Counted from the stretch's first letter, positions 1-6,723 are shown. The stretch is DNA of 7,715 bases from Spirochaeta sp. (GCA_027859055.1 JAQIBO010000026.1:1-7715); one strand, 5' to 3'. Notes: generated by a model not told the origin, from the letters alone. Translations and numbers: made by a program.

Positions 1-105
1 GAGGCGATGGAAAAGCGTTTCGAGGCGATCGACAAACGTTTCGAGGCGATCGACAAACGTTTCGAGGCGGTCGACAAACGTTTCGAGGCGGTCGACAAAC
101 GCTTT
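1..105 (+). repeat. Five in-frame 21-bp tandem repeats encoding heptads
   Basis: There are five consecutive 21-bp units at 1-21, 22-42, 43-63, 64-84 and 85-105. Each starts gaggcg and ends in a codon pair for Arg-Phe. Units 2 and 3 are identical, unit 4 differs from them by one base (Ile to Val codon), and unit 5 differs from unit 4 by two synonymous bases. The array probably extends upstream of the window. Near-identity at the DNA level, not just the protein level, points to recent duplication or slippage. Copy number could vary between strains without breaking the frame. Confidence 0.9.
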
Positions 106-237
106 GAGGACCTGATCCACTACATGGATAAACGCTTTGAAGACATGAACAGGCGGTTTACGGGGTTGCAGTGGGGAATCGGGTTGAGTACCACTGTTCT
201 TGTGGCGCTTATCTCGGTGTACCACGTACTTGGATAG
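1..237 (+). CDS. Heptad-repeat coiled-coil protein with C-terminal membrane helix (5' end probably outside window)
   Basis: Function not recognised. The visible protein is a run of heptads of the form F-E-A-I/V-D-K-R, with Phe at heptad position a and Ile/Val at d, the pattern of a parallel oligomeric coiled coil. After residue 34 (counting from the ATG at base 7) the register is interrupted by DLIHYM and resumes as DKRFEDMNRRF. A hydrophobic segment at about residues 54-75 (WGIGLSTTVLVALISVY) is a single transmembrane helix, and the protein stops one residue later. The ATG at 7 lies inside a repeat unit whose frame is open to base 1, so the true start is probably upstream and the heptads continue out of the window. 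An N-terminal coiled coil with a C-terminal anchor suggests a tail-anchored or small membrane-tethered oligomer. Similar short KRFE-repeat proteins occur widely, mostly uncharacterised. The next gene starts 149 bp on behind its own promoter candidate, so no functional link to the efflux operon is implied. Confidence 0.7.
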   Translation, partial: EAMEKRFEAIDKRFEAIDKRFEAVDKRFEAVDKRFEDLIHYMDKRFEDMNRRFTGLQWGIGLSTTVLVALISVYHVLG

Positions 238-337
238 CCCCGCAGCCAGTAAACCAACCACAAATTGATCGGTCACACCGGCGAAGAGAACCAGCGCTGC
301 AGGACGTACAAGGTATTCTTCTGCAATTGCCGTGTTC

Positions 338-366
338 TTGCACTTTTACACATTTTACTCAATATT
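338..366 (+). promoter_or_regulatory. Candidate sigma70-type promoter for the tetR-efflux operon
   Basis: TTGCAC (338-343) and AATATT (361-366) are separated by exactly 17 bases, in the only AT-rich patch between the first gene and the repressor gene. The match to TTGACA/TATAAT is weak (3/6 and 4/6). Transcription would start near 373, leaving only a very short leader before the GTG at 387, with the ribosome-binding site at its extreme 5' end. The location and the overlap with the palindrome at 345-374 favour a promoter here, but the exact hexamers are uncertain. Confidence 0.35.
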
Positions 367-374
367 TGTGTAAA
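345..374 (+). promoter_or_regulatory. Interrupted palindrome, candidate TetR operator
   Basis: TTTACACA (345-352) and TGTGTAAA (367-374) are perfect 8-bp inverted arms separated by 14 AT-rich bases. Beyond one mismatched pair (344/375) the bases 343 and 376 pair again. The element sits 12 bp before the repressor start codon and covers the spacer and -10 region of the candidate promoter. TetR-family dimers bind palindromes of roughly this span and commonly repress their own operon, so autoregulation by the adjacent repressor is the natural inference. Within it, TTTTAC also recurs as a direct repeat with 9-bp spacing (344-349 and 353-358). Confidence 0.55.
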
Positions 375-376
375 GG
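373..376 (+). promoter_or_regulatory. Ribosome-binding site deciding the GTG start of the repressor
   Basis: AAGG at 373-376, followed by GCGG, lies 10 bases before the GTG at 387. No better start exists near the conserved DNA-binding domain: in-frame sequence upstream of 387 encodes no recognisable protein and runs through the AT-rich regulatory patch. The last bases of the candidate operator's right arm overlap this site, so repressor binding may also affect the leader. Confidence 0.45.
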
Positions 377-386
377 CGGTATCATA

Positions 387-1019
387 GTGGCAGATGAAAC
401 GCGCGAGCGGATTCTCGACGGCACGCTTGAGCTCCTTGGCGCGACCAACGTAACGGATTTCAGCATGGATCGTCTTGCCGAGTGGATCGGTCTCAGCCGT
501 AAAACGATTTATAACCACTTCTCCGGTAAAGCCGAACTTATCTCTGCAGCGATCGCCGTCGGTATGGAGCGGATAGTAGACACCCTCTCAACGATTGCGA
601 ACGACGATTCGCTTGGGTTCGTCGAGCGCCTCGACCAGATCGTCGAACTGGGATTCCGGGAAATGCGGCGCCTGTGGGCACCGATAGCAGGTTCCGCCGG
701 TCCGCGTTCTCCGATGGAGGTACGGACCGGGGTTCGCGAGCTCAACAGGCACCTCCGGGATCTCATCCGCGGAATCGTGGCCGAGGCGGCAGCGGCGGGG
801 CTGTTTACAACGGAGGTGGATCCGCACATCTTTGCCCACGTGATCCTGAACATGGTCGGTGGTATTCGGTGTATCGACGATGTCGAGGCGCTTCCGTGTC
901 CTCCTCTCGAACTCTTGCGGGAATCCCTGCGAGTCGCCCTGGTCGGCGCGTTAAGTCCCCGCGGTATCGCGACGCTCCAGGGTTCACAGATTCTTTCCGC
1001 CCAGGAAGGTCAGGCATGA
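387..1019 (+). CDS. TetR/AcrR-family transcriptional repressor
   Basis: 210-residue protein of normal TetR length. The N-terminal DNA-binding domain (about residues 6-52) has the family pattern: R-x-R-I-L-D-G-T-L-E-L-L on helix 1, F-S-M-D-R-L-A-E-W-I-G-L-S (25-37) for the first two HTH helices, and the recognition stretch S-R-K-T-I-Y-N-H-F-S-G-K-A-E-L (37-51). Residues about 60-210 are the helical, poorly conserved ligand-binding and dimerisation half, so the inducer cannot be predicted. The start is GTG at 387, because translation from the upstream ATG at 171 would add 72 residues with no resemblance to the family. The stop overlaps the adaptor's ATG by 4 bp (ATGA, 1016-1019), so regulator and pump are co-transcribed and probably translationally coupled. 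Established for the family: such local repressors are usually released by a substrate of the pump they control. Inferred here: autorepression through the palindrome at 345-374. Confidence 0.93.
   Translation: MADETRERILDGTLELLGATNVTDFSMDRLAEWIGLSRKTIYNHFSGKAELISAAIAVGMERIVDTLSTIANDDSLGFVERLDQIVELGFREMRRLWAPIAGSAGPRSPMEVRTGVRELNRHLRDLIRGIVAEAAAAGLFTTEVDPHIFAHVILNMVGGIRCIDDVEALPCPPLELLRESLRVALVGALSPRGIATLQGSQILSAQEGQA
1003..1009 (+). promoter_or_regulatory. Strong Shine-Dalgarno for the adaptor gene
   Basis: AGGAAGG at 1003-1009 is 6 bases before the ATG at 1016, inside the 3' end of the repressor gene. It fixes the adaptor start over in-frame positions further upstream, which lie within the repressor gene. 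Confidence 0.8.
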
Positions 1020-2068
1020 ATGCGCAGTCACGACAGCACCGGGCCCGTTTTCTCCTCGTGCCACTGGTGCTCGCCGCGGGAATCGCCTGGTGGTACCTCA
1101 GTATCGGGCAGCCCGCCACTCCCCGGGACGAGGTGGTACGAACCGTCCGCGTTGCCCGGCCGGACCGGTCCGACATGGAAGAACGGTTTTCGGTGCGTTC
1201 CTTCGTGGAGGCTGATCAGACAGTCACGATTCTCCCGTTGGTTTCCGGTACGATTGAGCAGTTGAGCGTGGATGTTGGAGACCCGGTCCGTACAGACGGT
1301 GTCATAGCCCGAATCGATCCCGCTCAATACGAACTGGCGCTGACGCAGGCGAACGCGTCGTTTGCCGCCGCCGAAGGCACGTTTGAACGAACGCGTCGCC
1401 TTTACGAAGCGAACGCCACGCCGGTACAGAACTACGACCACGCCCGGGCGCAGTACGAGGCGGCGCGCTCCCGACGGGATCTCGCGCAACTCCGTCTCGG
1501 GTACACCACTGTTCGAAGCCCGGTAGACGGTGTCGTCCTGGTGCGCCACGTCGCCGGTGGTGATATCGCCTCGCCGGAACGACCTATCGTCACCGTCGGA
1601 GATATCACCGACCTGGTGGTACGTGCCGCCGTGCCGGAGGAGCGCTACCGTCACTTCGCCAACGCCCCCGAGACGATCGGTGTGCGCCTGACGATCGCCG
1701 GTGAGACCTATCCCGGAGAGATTCGAACAGTCGGCCCCTACGTTTCCCCCGAGACGCGCACGTTTGAAGTGGTGTGCACCGTTGCTGGCGACCTTATCGC
1801 GGTGAGGCCGGGTATGTCTGTAACAGTCACCTTTGTCCTGGAGACCCGGGAAGCAGTCCTGACATTGCCCCAGGAGGCAGTCGGCTACGGTAACACCCTC
1901 TGGTATGTCGCCGACGGCCGGGCGCGGTCGATGGACGTGCCGAACCTTTTCACCGACGGGGATGCGCTTCAGGTCCCCGAAACCGACGCGGAACGACTGT
2001 TTATCATCGCGGGGCAACACTTTCTCAGCGACGGCCAGCGCGTGGAAATCATCGGAGAGCCGGAATGA
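1016..2068 (+). CDS. RND efflux periplasmic adaptor (membrane fusion protein, HlyD/AcrA type)
   Basis: 350 residues, typical for the family. A basic N-terminus (SRQHRAR) precedes one hydrophobic helix (about 12-29) with no lipobox cysteine, so the protein is predicted to be anchored by an uncleaved transmembrane segment rather than a lipid. Residues about 64-103 form the first half of the lipoyl-like domain (PLVSGTIEQLSVDVGDPV). An alpha-helical hairpin spans about 104-160 and is short, as in adaptors of RND pumps. The second lipoyl half follows (TTVRSPVDGVVLVRHVAGG, 164-182), then a beta-barrel domain (about 198-277, VVRAAVPEERY onward) and a membrane-proximal domain ending in QRVEIIG. It links the inner-membrane pump to the outer-membrane channel in the periplasm. 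It overlaps the repressor by 4 bp and the pump gene by 4 bp (2065-2068), so the three genes form one coupled unit. Confidence 0.93.
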   Translation: MNAQSRQHRARFLLVPLVLAAGIAWWYLSIGQPATPRDEVVRTVRVARPDRSDMEERFSVRSFVEADQTVTILPLVSGTIEQLSVDVGDPVRTDGVIARIDPAQYELALTQANASFAAAEGTFERTRRLYEANATPVQNYDHARAQYEAARSRRDLAQLRLGYTTVRSPVDGVVLVRHVAGGDIASPERPIVTVGDITDLVVRAAVPEERYRHFANAPETIGVRLTIAGETYPGEIRTVGPYVSPETRTFEVVCTVAGDLIAVRPGMSVTVTFVLETREAVLTLPQEAVGYGNTLWYVADGRARSMDVPNLFTDGDALQVPETDAERLFIIAGQHFLSDGQRVEIIGEPE

Positions 2069-5000
2069 TCCTCTCGGATTTTGCCGTTCGTCATCCGGTG
2101 ATCATATCGATCCTGGTGGTCGTGCTACTCGTCTTCGGCGCCCTTGCGTTCTTCAATCTGAACCGCGAAATGATGCCACCGGTCGGGTTGCCGCAGGCGC
2201 ACGTCATTACAACCTGGCCGGGGGCCGGTGCCGAGGATGTGGAAGAGGCGATCACACGCCGGATCGAGAACCAGCTTTCCACACTGGGCGGGATGTCCAC
2301 GATGACTTCCACCAGTGAGGACTCGTATTCGATCGTCCAGCTGGAGTTCACTGACGGAACCGATGTATACGGCCGTCTTCCCGAGATTCGGGAACTGCTA
2401 AACGTGGTTGGGCCGGAGCTACCCGATGGTATCGACGGACAACCGGAGATTCTCATGTCCGAGGCGAACAGTCTGCTTCCGGTTTTCTCGTTTCAGGTTG
2501 ATTCCATTGCGGATCCGGTGGAACTGGCACGGTTCCTCGATGACGAAATGGCCCCGCGTCTTGCGCGGATACCCGGTGTCGCCCGCATCAACGTGGTCGG
2601 CGAAACTGAAGAGGAGGTGCGTGTCACCCTTGACCCCGATCGGGCGCGGGCGCGCGGGATTCCCCCGGTCACCGTTTTCAACGCGCTCCAGATGGCAAAT
2701 ACCAATCTCCCCGCCGGTGAGGCGCAGTTTCGCGGGCGGGAGCTTCCCCTGACGACGGAAGGGGCGTTCACCGGTCTCGCCGATGTGCGCAACCTGGTTG
2801 TCGGTCATCACGAGAACGCCTACGTGCGCCTCGGCGATGTCGCCCGCGTGGAGTTGCGCCCGGCAGATCCAACGGTCACGATCCGGTCCGGCGGGGAAAA
2901 CACCGTCGTCGTCGATGTCCTGAAGCGCGACGACGGTAATACGATTGAAATCGTCAACGAAGCGCATATTGTTCTGGATCGCATCGCCGCCGATCACCCC
3001 GGCACGTTCACCTGGCGCACCGTTTCGGATCACCGGGATATGACCAACCGGTCGATTCAGACGGTCATTACCTCTGCTGTCGTCGGAACGATACTGGCGA
3101 CGCTGATGATCCTGCTCTTTCTGCACGATATCCGCGCCACAGCTATTATCGCCGTGTCCATTCCGCTGTCGGTACTTTTTGCGTTTGGCGGGATGTATCT
3201 ATCCGGTCGCACGATCAATCTCCTGACCCTGTCAGGTATTACCGTGGCGATCGGCATGATCGTCGATGCGTCGGTTGTGACGCTTGAGAATACGTGGAAG
3301 CACTACCACGCCCACGGCGACCGGAAACTCGCAGCACGCCGCGGTGCCGGCGAGGTCGGGTCCGCAATTCTCGCCTCCACCCTCACCTCGGTCAGTGTAT
3401 TTGCCCCCCTTGCGTTTCTGGCGGGTGTGATCGGGATCATCATGACCGATCTTTCCCTGACGATCGTCTATTCCCTTGTGGCCGCGGCGATCGTTGCCGT
3501 GGTGGTGGTGCCGTTTCTCAGCTCCATCATGCTGAAACCGGAACACTCCCCGCGTAAACACCGTCTGTCTGGTACCGTTGACAGGCGCCTGGACGCCGCG
3601 TTTGAACGCTTCCGCGGGATGTACCGGCGAACGCTGGAGCGCGCTCTGAACGACTCTCGCTTTGTCCTGCTGATAGCAGCGGCGATTCTGGTCGTAAGCG
3701 TGCTCATGGTAACCACCCTCCCGGTCAGCTTTCTTCCTCCGACCGATACCGGTGAGTTCGAGATCCACATCGAGACACCCCGCACGTATTCACTCTCCCG
3801 GACTGAGAGAGTTGTTGACGAGATCGATCGAATCGTGGCGCAACTGATTCCGGAAACAGAGGCCGCGGTGTATTACGTGGGCGCCGCCAGTTCTCTGGTC
3901 ATCGCCGGTGCGCCCAATGAAGCGTACGGCCGTATTCGGCTGGTGAAGCGCGCCGACCGGGACCGCGCCGTGCAGGAGCTGATCCCCCTGGTGCAGCACG
4001 AGCTGGATCGCCTCGTCCCGGAAGCGGATATTACCGTCCTGAACGGTGGATTTGACGCGCTCCTCGGCCTCGCCACCGGCGGGCAGGGATACCAGCTGGA
4101 GATTTACGGGACACGGCTGGAGGAAGTGGTTCAGGTTGCTGACCTGGCCTACGAACATCTGGCCGGCGACCCGAATGTTCTGAAAGCGGAGACGAACACC
4201 ACATTCGATGCAGAACAGCTCTTCTTCACCCTCTCCCAGGACCGGATGGGGGACCTGGGTGTCTCCGCCTACGAAGCGGGGCTGACCGCGCGAATTCTGA
4301 TGAACGGCGTGACCGCCGGGTCGTATACCGCCGGAGCGGAACGGGTCCCCATCCGTCTCGTCTCGGAACTGGCTGACGCACCGGTAGAATCCGACACCCT
4401 TCACGCGATGTCCCTCCGAAATTCCGACGGCACGACGCTGACGTTTGCCGCGTTCAGCGACCTGGTCCCCCGCCGGACCGTTTCCACGATAAATAAGCGG
4501 GACCGGGCGATTTCGGCGACGGTCCGCGGGTATCTCTACGACGAAGACCAGTCCGGAGTGTCTTTGAGAATGGAAACGATGATGCAGTCCCTGGATCTGC
4601 CCCCGGGGATCGGCTGGGAACGAGCAGGCACCAGCGAACTGATCGTGGACTCGATGCGAAGTCTGTTAACGATGCTTGCGATCGCGATATTTCTCGTCTA
4701 CGCGGTGATGGTGATCCAGTTCGAACGTTATCTGCAACCGTTGATAATTATGGTTGCCGTTCCGTTCTGCCTGATCGGCGTGGTGATGGGGCTCCTTCTT
4801 TTCTCCTCGGCGCTGTCGATCGTTGCGATGCTCGGGTTGATCACCCTGGGAGGTACAGTGGTGAACAACGCGATCGTGATGGTTGATTACATGAACATGC
4901 TGCGCACGCGGGATGGTTTCGAACTGCGGGAGGCGATCGTTGAGGGTGCATCCGGGCGTTTACGGCCCGTTTTGATGACGACGATGACCACCCTTTTCGC

Positions 5001-6678
5001 GGTGCTCCCCATGGCGCTGTCCGTGGGGGATGGCTCGGAGATTTACGCACCGCTTGGCCAGGCGATCTTTGGCGGTCTGTTCACCTCCACCGTCATCACC
5101 CTCTTCGTGGTACCGGTGCTCTACCAGGTGAGTGAAAACCGTCACCGCCGGGGACGCTCCGGAAAGGGCCCGCCCGGCTCATCCTCGGCGCGAGCCGTCC
5201 TTATCGCCGCGAGTGTGCTTGCCGCCGGCTCCAGCCCTCTGCCTGCCCAGACGACGGTGAATACCCTCCAGAACAGCGCGTTCCAACACAGCGTTGAACT
5301 GGAGGCTCTGTTCGCGTTCGATGAACCGTTTGCCCCATTAGCACCCGACGTACCGGCCGCCACTCCGCGCCTGTCACCGGTGGGATCCCGGGAAAACCAC
5401 GACATTGCACTCAGGGAAGCGGAGCTGGACGCCGCACGCGCCGACCACGCCGGTGCCGTCGCCCGCCGTTTCCCCACGGTTTCAGCCATCGTTGACGCCG
5501 CCTGGCTCGCTAACCCTTCCGACCCGGTGACGCTTGAACCGGGAGAGCTTGGAACGATTCCGCTGTCACAAATCGACCCGCGGGTACAAAACACACAACT
5601 GCCCGAGGAGGAGACCGAGCTGTTTCCCGGGTCCGGTATGAGCCGGTACGAACTGGGGCTTTCAGTGGTCCAGCCGATATTTGCGTGGCGAACGATCGAA
5701 AACGCAATTAACGCGGCCGCTGCAGCGGAACGGGTTGCAGCCACGCGTCTGGCGGGAACGCGCCACGCCGTTCGCGTCGAGATTGCGGCGACGCGGGAAC
5801 TGATAACAATTCTGGACGCGATTACCGGTACGCTGGAGGTCCGCGAGGCCGCCGCGGAACGTCTGGTCACGATCTCCCGGGAAAACTGGACTAACGGATT
5901 TATCACCGAAACCGAGTATCGTGACGCCCGATTGGCGCGGCAGGAGGTCCGTCTTGCCGCAACAGAGGTGACCGAGCGGCGGGGGAACGCGGCGGAGCTC
6001 CTCCGCTTGTTGACGGGTAACGGTGAAATAGCCGACGATTTAGACGGTACGCGTCCTCCCGCGGCGGAACAGCTTACCGTATCCGCCGACGAGCTCGTCA
6101 GCCGCGCCGCCAATGGCAGTTGGGAGCTCCACGCGCTGAAAGAAGCTGAACGGTTTCGCCACTCCCGGGAACGGATTGCCGCGGGGTCACGACCGCTCCG
6201 GCCGGAGATCGGCGTACGGGCAGATCTTTCGTGGGTGGGGGCACTTGAAGATGCCGGTGCGGCTGCTTGGGAGGATCGCGGTGACTGGCAAGTCACAATC
6301 GGCGTCGGCGTTTCTGCCACTCTCTTTGACGGTGGCCGTGCCGCTGCCTCTCACAGCCGCAGCGAAGCGGAGGTGTCCCGGGCGGCGATCGAGCGGCGCC
6401 ATCAGGAGGATCGCATCGCCGTCGCGGTGCGGGAACAGATTCGGCGAATCGAAACGCTCCGCGCCCGAATGGAGCACACGGTTGTGAAACTCTCCGTTCT
6501 GGAACGGGAGATTGCCGACGCCCGAACCGCATTCGATGCCGGTGCCGGCGGGGAAGAGACCGTTCTTCGAGCGGTTATCGATCACAGTTCAACCACAGCC
6601 GAGGGGTACGACCATCTCGCGGCGTACCGCTCCGCTTTGTGGAGCGTGACCGGTATCCTGGGTGCAGAGGCGTTTTGA
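2065..6678 (+). CDS. Fused RND efflux pump and TolC-type outer-membrane factor
   Basis: 1537 residues against about 1020-1050 for an ordinary RND pump. Residues 1-1020 are a full RND transporter: TM1 at about 11-31, a first periplasmic loop (about 32-330), TM2-TM6 (about 332-490), TM7 (about 533-553), a second loop (about 554-864) and TM8-TM12 (about 866-1020). The TM4 motif IGMIVDASVVTLEN (396-409) keeps the proton-relay Asp (D401, AcrB D407), while the second Asp is Ala. TM10 reads GGTVVNNAIVMVDYMN (929-944), with Asn where AcrB has Lys940. Both variants suit the large VDN/VVNNAIV subclass of RND pumps. The frame continues through a basic linker (1026-1034) and a signal-peptide-like segment (1043-1061) into an outer-membrane factor (about 1113-1537). 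That part has two OEP repeats: YELGLSVVQPIFAW (1195-1208) with its helical hairpin to about 1317, then VTIGVGVSATLFDGGRAAA (1410-1428) with a second hairpin. GGAGAG at 2054-2059 supports the ATG at 2065. It should export small molecules using proton-motive force; the substrate is unknown. Domain calls are secure; whether the mature protein stays joined is not known. Confidence 0.92.
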   Translation: MILSDFAVRHPVIISILVVVLLVFGALAFFNLNREMMPPVGLPQAHVITTWPGAGAEDVEEAITRRIENQLSTLGGMSTMTSTSEDSYSIVQLEFTDGTDVYGRLPEIRELLNVVGPELPDGIDGQPEILMSEANSLLPVFSFQVDSIADPVELARFLDDEMAPRLARIPGVARINVVGETEEEVRVTLDPDRARARGIPPVTVFNALQMANTNLPAGEAQFRGRELPLTTEGAFTGLADVRNLVVGHHENAYVRLGDVARVELRPADPTVTIRSGGENTVVVDVLKRDDGNTIEIVNEAHIVLDRIAADHPGTFTWRTVSDHRDMTNRSIQTVITSAVVGTILATLMILLFLHDIRATAIIAVSIPLSVLFAFGGMYLSGRTINLLTLSGITVAIGMIVDASVVTLENTWKHYHAHGDRKLAARRGAGEVGSAILASTLTSVSVFAPLAFLAGVIGIIMTDLSLTIVYSLVAAAIVAVVVVPFLSSIMLKPEHSPRKHRLSGTVDRRLDAAFERFRGMYRRTLERALNDSRFVLLIAAAILVVSVLMVTTLPVSFLPPTDTGEFEIHIETPRTYSLSRTERVVDEIDRIVAQLIPETEAAVYYVGAASSLVIAGAPNEAYGRIRLVKRADRDRAVQELIPLVQHELDRLVPEADITVLNGGFDALLGLATGGQGYQLEIYGTRLEEVVQVADLAYEHLAGDPNVLKAETNTTFDAEQLFFTLSQDRMGDLGVSAYEAGLTARILMNGVTAGSYTAGAERVPIRLVSELADAPVESDTLHAMSLRNSDGTTLTFAAFSDLVPRRTVSTINKRDRAISATVRGYLYDEDQSGVSLRMETMMQSLDLPPGIGWERAGTSELIVDSMRSLLTMLAIAIFLVYAVMVIQFERYLQPLIIMVAVPFCLIGVVMGLLLFSSALSIVAMLGLITLGGTVVNNAIVMVDYMNMLRTRDGFELREAIVEGASGRLRPVLMTTMTTLFAVLPMALSVGDGSEIYAPLGQAIFGGLFTSTVITLFVVPVLYQVSENRHRRGRSGKGPPGSSSARAVLIAASVLAAGSSPLPAQTTVNTLQNSAFQHSVELEALFAFDEPFAPLAPDVPAATPRLSPVGSRENHDIALREAELDAARADHAGAVARRFPTVSAIVDAAWLANPSDPVTLEPGELGTIPLSQIDPRVQNTQLPEEETELFPGSGMSRYELGLSVVQPIFAWRTIENAINAAAAAERVAATRLAGTRHAVRVEIAATRELITILDAITGTLEVREAAAERLVTISRENWTNGFITETEYRDARLARQEVRLAATEVTERRGNAAELLRLLTGNGEIADDLDGTRPPAAEQLTVSADELVSRAANGSWELHALKEAERFRHSRERIAAGSRPLRPEIGVRADLSWVGALEDAGAAAWEDRGDWQVTIGVGVSATLFDGGRAAASHSRSEAEVSRAAIERRHQEDRIAVAVREQIRRIETLRARMEHTVVKLSVLEREIADARTAFDAGAGGEETVLRAVIDHSSTTAEGYDHLAAYRSALWSVTGILGAEAF
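5128..5247 (+). other. Junction of pump and outer-membrane factor: basic linker plus internal signal-peptide-like segment
   Basis: This stretch encodes residues 1022-1061 of the fused protein. It starts just after TM12 (VVPVLYQ), where ordinary RND pumps end in a short basic cytoplasmic tail. It holds a Gly/Ser/Pro-rich basic linker (RHRRGRSGKG), then a hydrophobic core (ARAVLIAASVLAAG, 1042-1055) and SSPLPA before QTT, resembling a type I signal-peptide c-region with cleavage after A1061. There is no stop codon and no frame change. An in-frame GTG at 5128 (V1022) could act as an internal start for a separate outer-membrane factor, but it lacks a convincing ribosome-binding site. Inference: the segment exports the C-terminal domain, with or without cleavage. 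Confidence 0.65.
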
Positions 6679-6711
6679 GATCTGTCCGACCCGGAGATGT
6701 GCCGGAAACAC

Positions 6712-6718
6712 GGAGGAG
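6712..6718 (+). promoter_or_regulatory. Strong Shine-Dalgarno for the ParA-like gene
   Basis: GGAGGAG at 6712-6718 is 5 bases before the ATG at 6724. It selects this start over the in-frame ATG at 6697, which has no spaced ribosome-binding site and would add nine residues in front of the canonical N-terminus. Independent strong initiation contrasts with the overlapping starts of the upstream efflux genes. Confidence 0.8.
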
Positions 6719-6723
6719 CGCAT

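Noticed and set aside
1..105. CRISPR-like array
   Set aside because: Units are contiguous with no spacers, are in frame and encode heptads of a coiled coil.
270..280. CGGT-CAC-ACCG small hairpin after the first gene as a terminator
   Set aside because: Only 4 bp of stem and no T-tract; such matches are expected by chance.
171..386. In-frame 72-codon N-terminal extension of the repressor from the ATG at 171
   Set aside because: It overlaps the first gene, runs through the promoter/palindrome region and encodes Cys/Pro/His-rich sequence unlike TetR proteins; GTG at 387 with AAGG upstream puts the start just before the DNA-binding domain.
674..1015. Adaptor starting at the ATG at 674
   Set aside because: The extra 114 codons lie wholly within the repressor gene in another frame and look like out-of-frame translation; ATG at 1016 has a strong ribosome-binding site and a proper N-terminal membrane anchor.
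1028..2020. 330-codon open frame on the minus strand
   Set aside because: Antisense shadow of the adaptor gene, His/Gly/Arg-rich without motif or plausible start signals.
5142..6320. 392-codon open frame on the minus strand
   Set aside because: Ser/Arg/Ala-rich composition typical of the antisense of high-GC genes, with no recognisable motif; the opposite frame is a clear outer-membrane factor.
5128..6678. Separate outer-membrane factor gene starting at the in-frame GTG at 5128
   Set aside because: No stop codon separates it from the pump, so the pump must read through; no good ribosome-binding site precedes the GTG. Kept only as a possible secondary start.
6697..6723. Nine-residue upstream start for the ParA-like gene
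   Set aside because: CCGGAG abuts the ATG with no spacing, while GGAGGAG is well placed for ATG 6724, which gives the usual ParA N-terminus.
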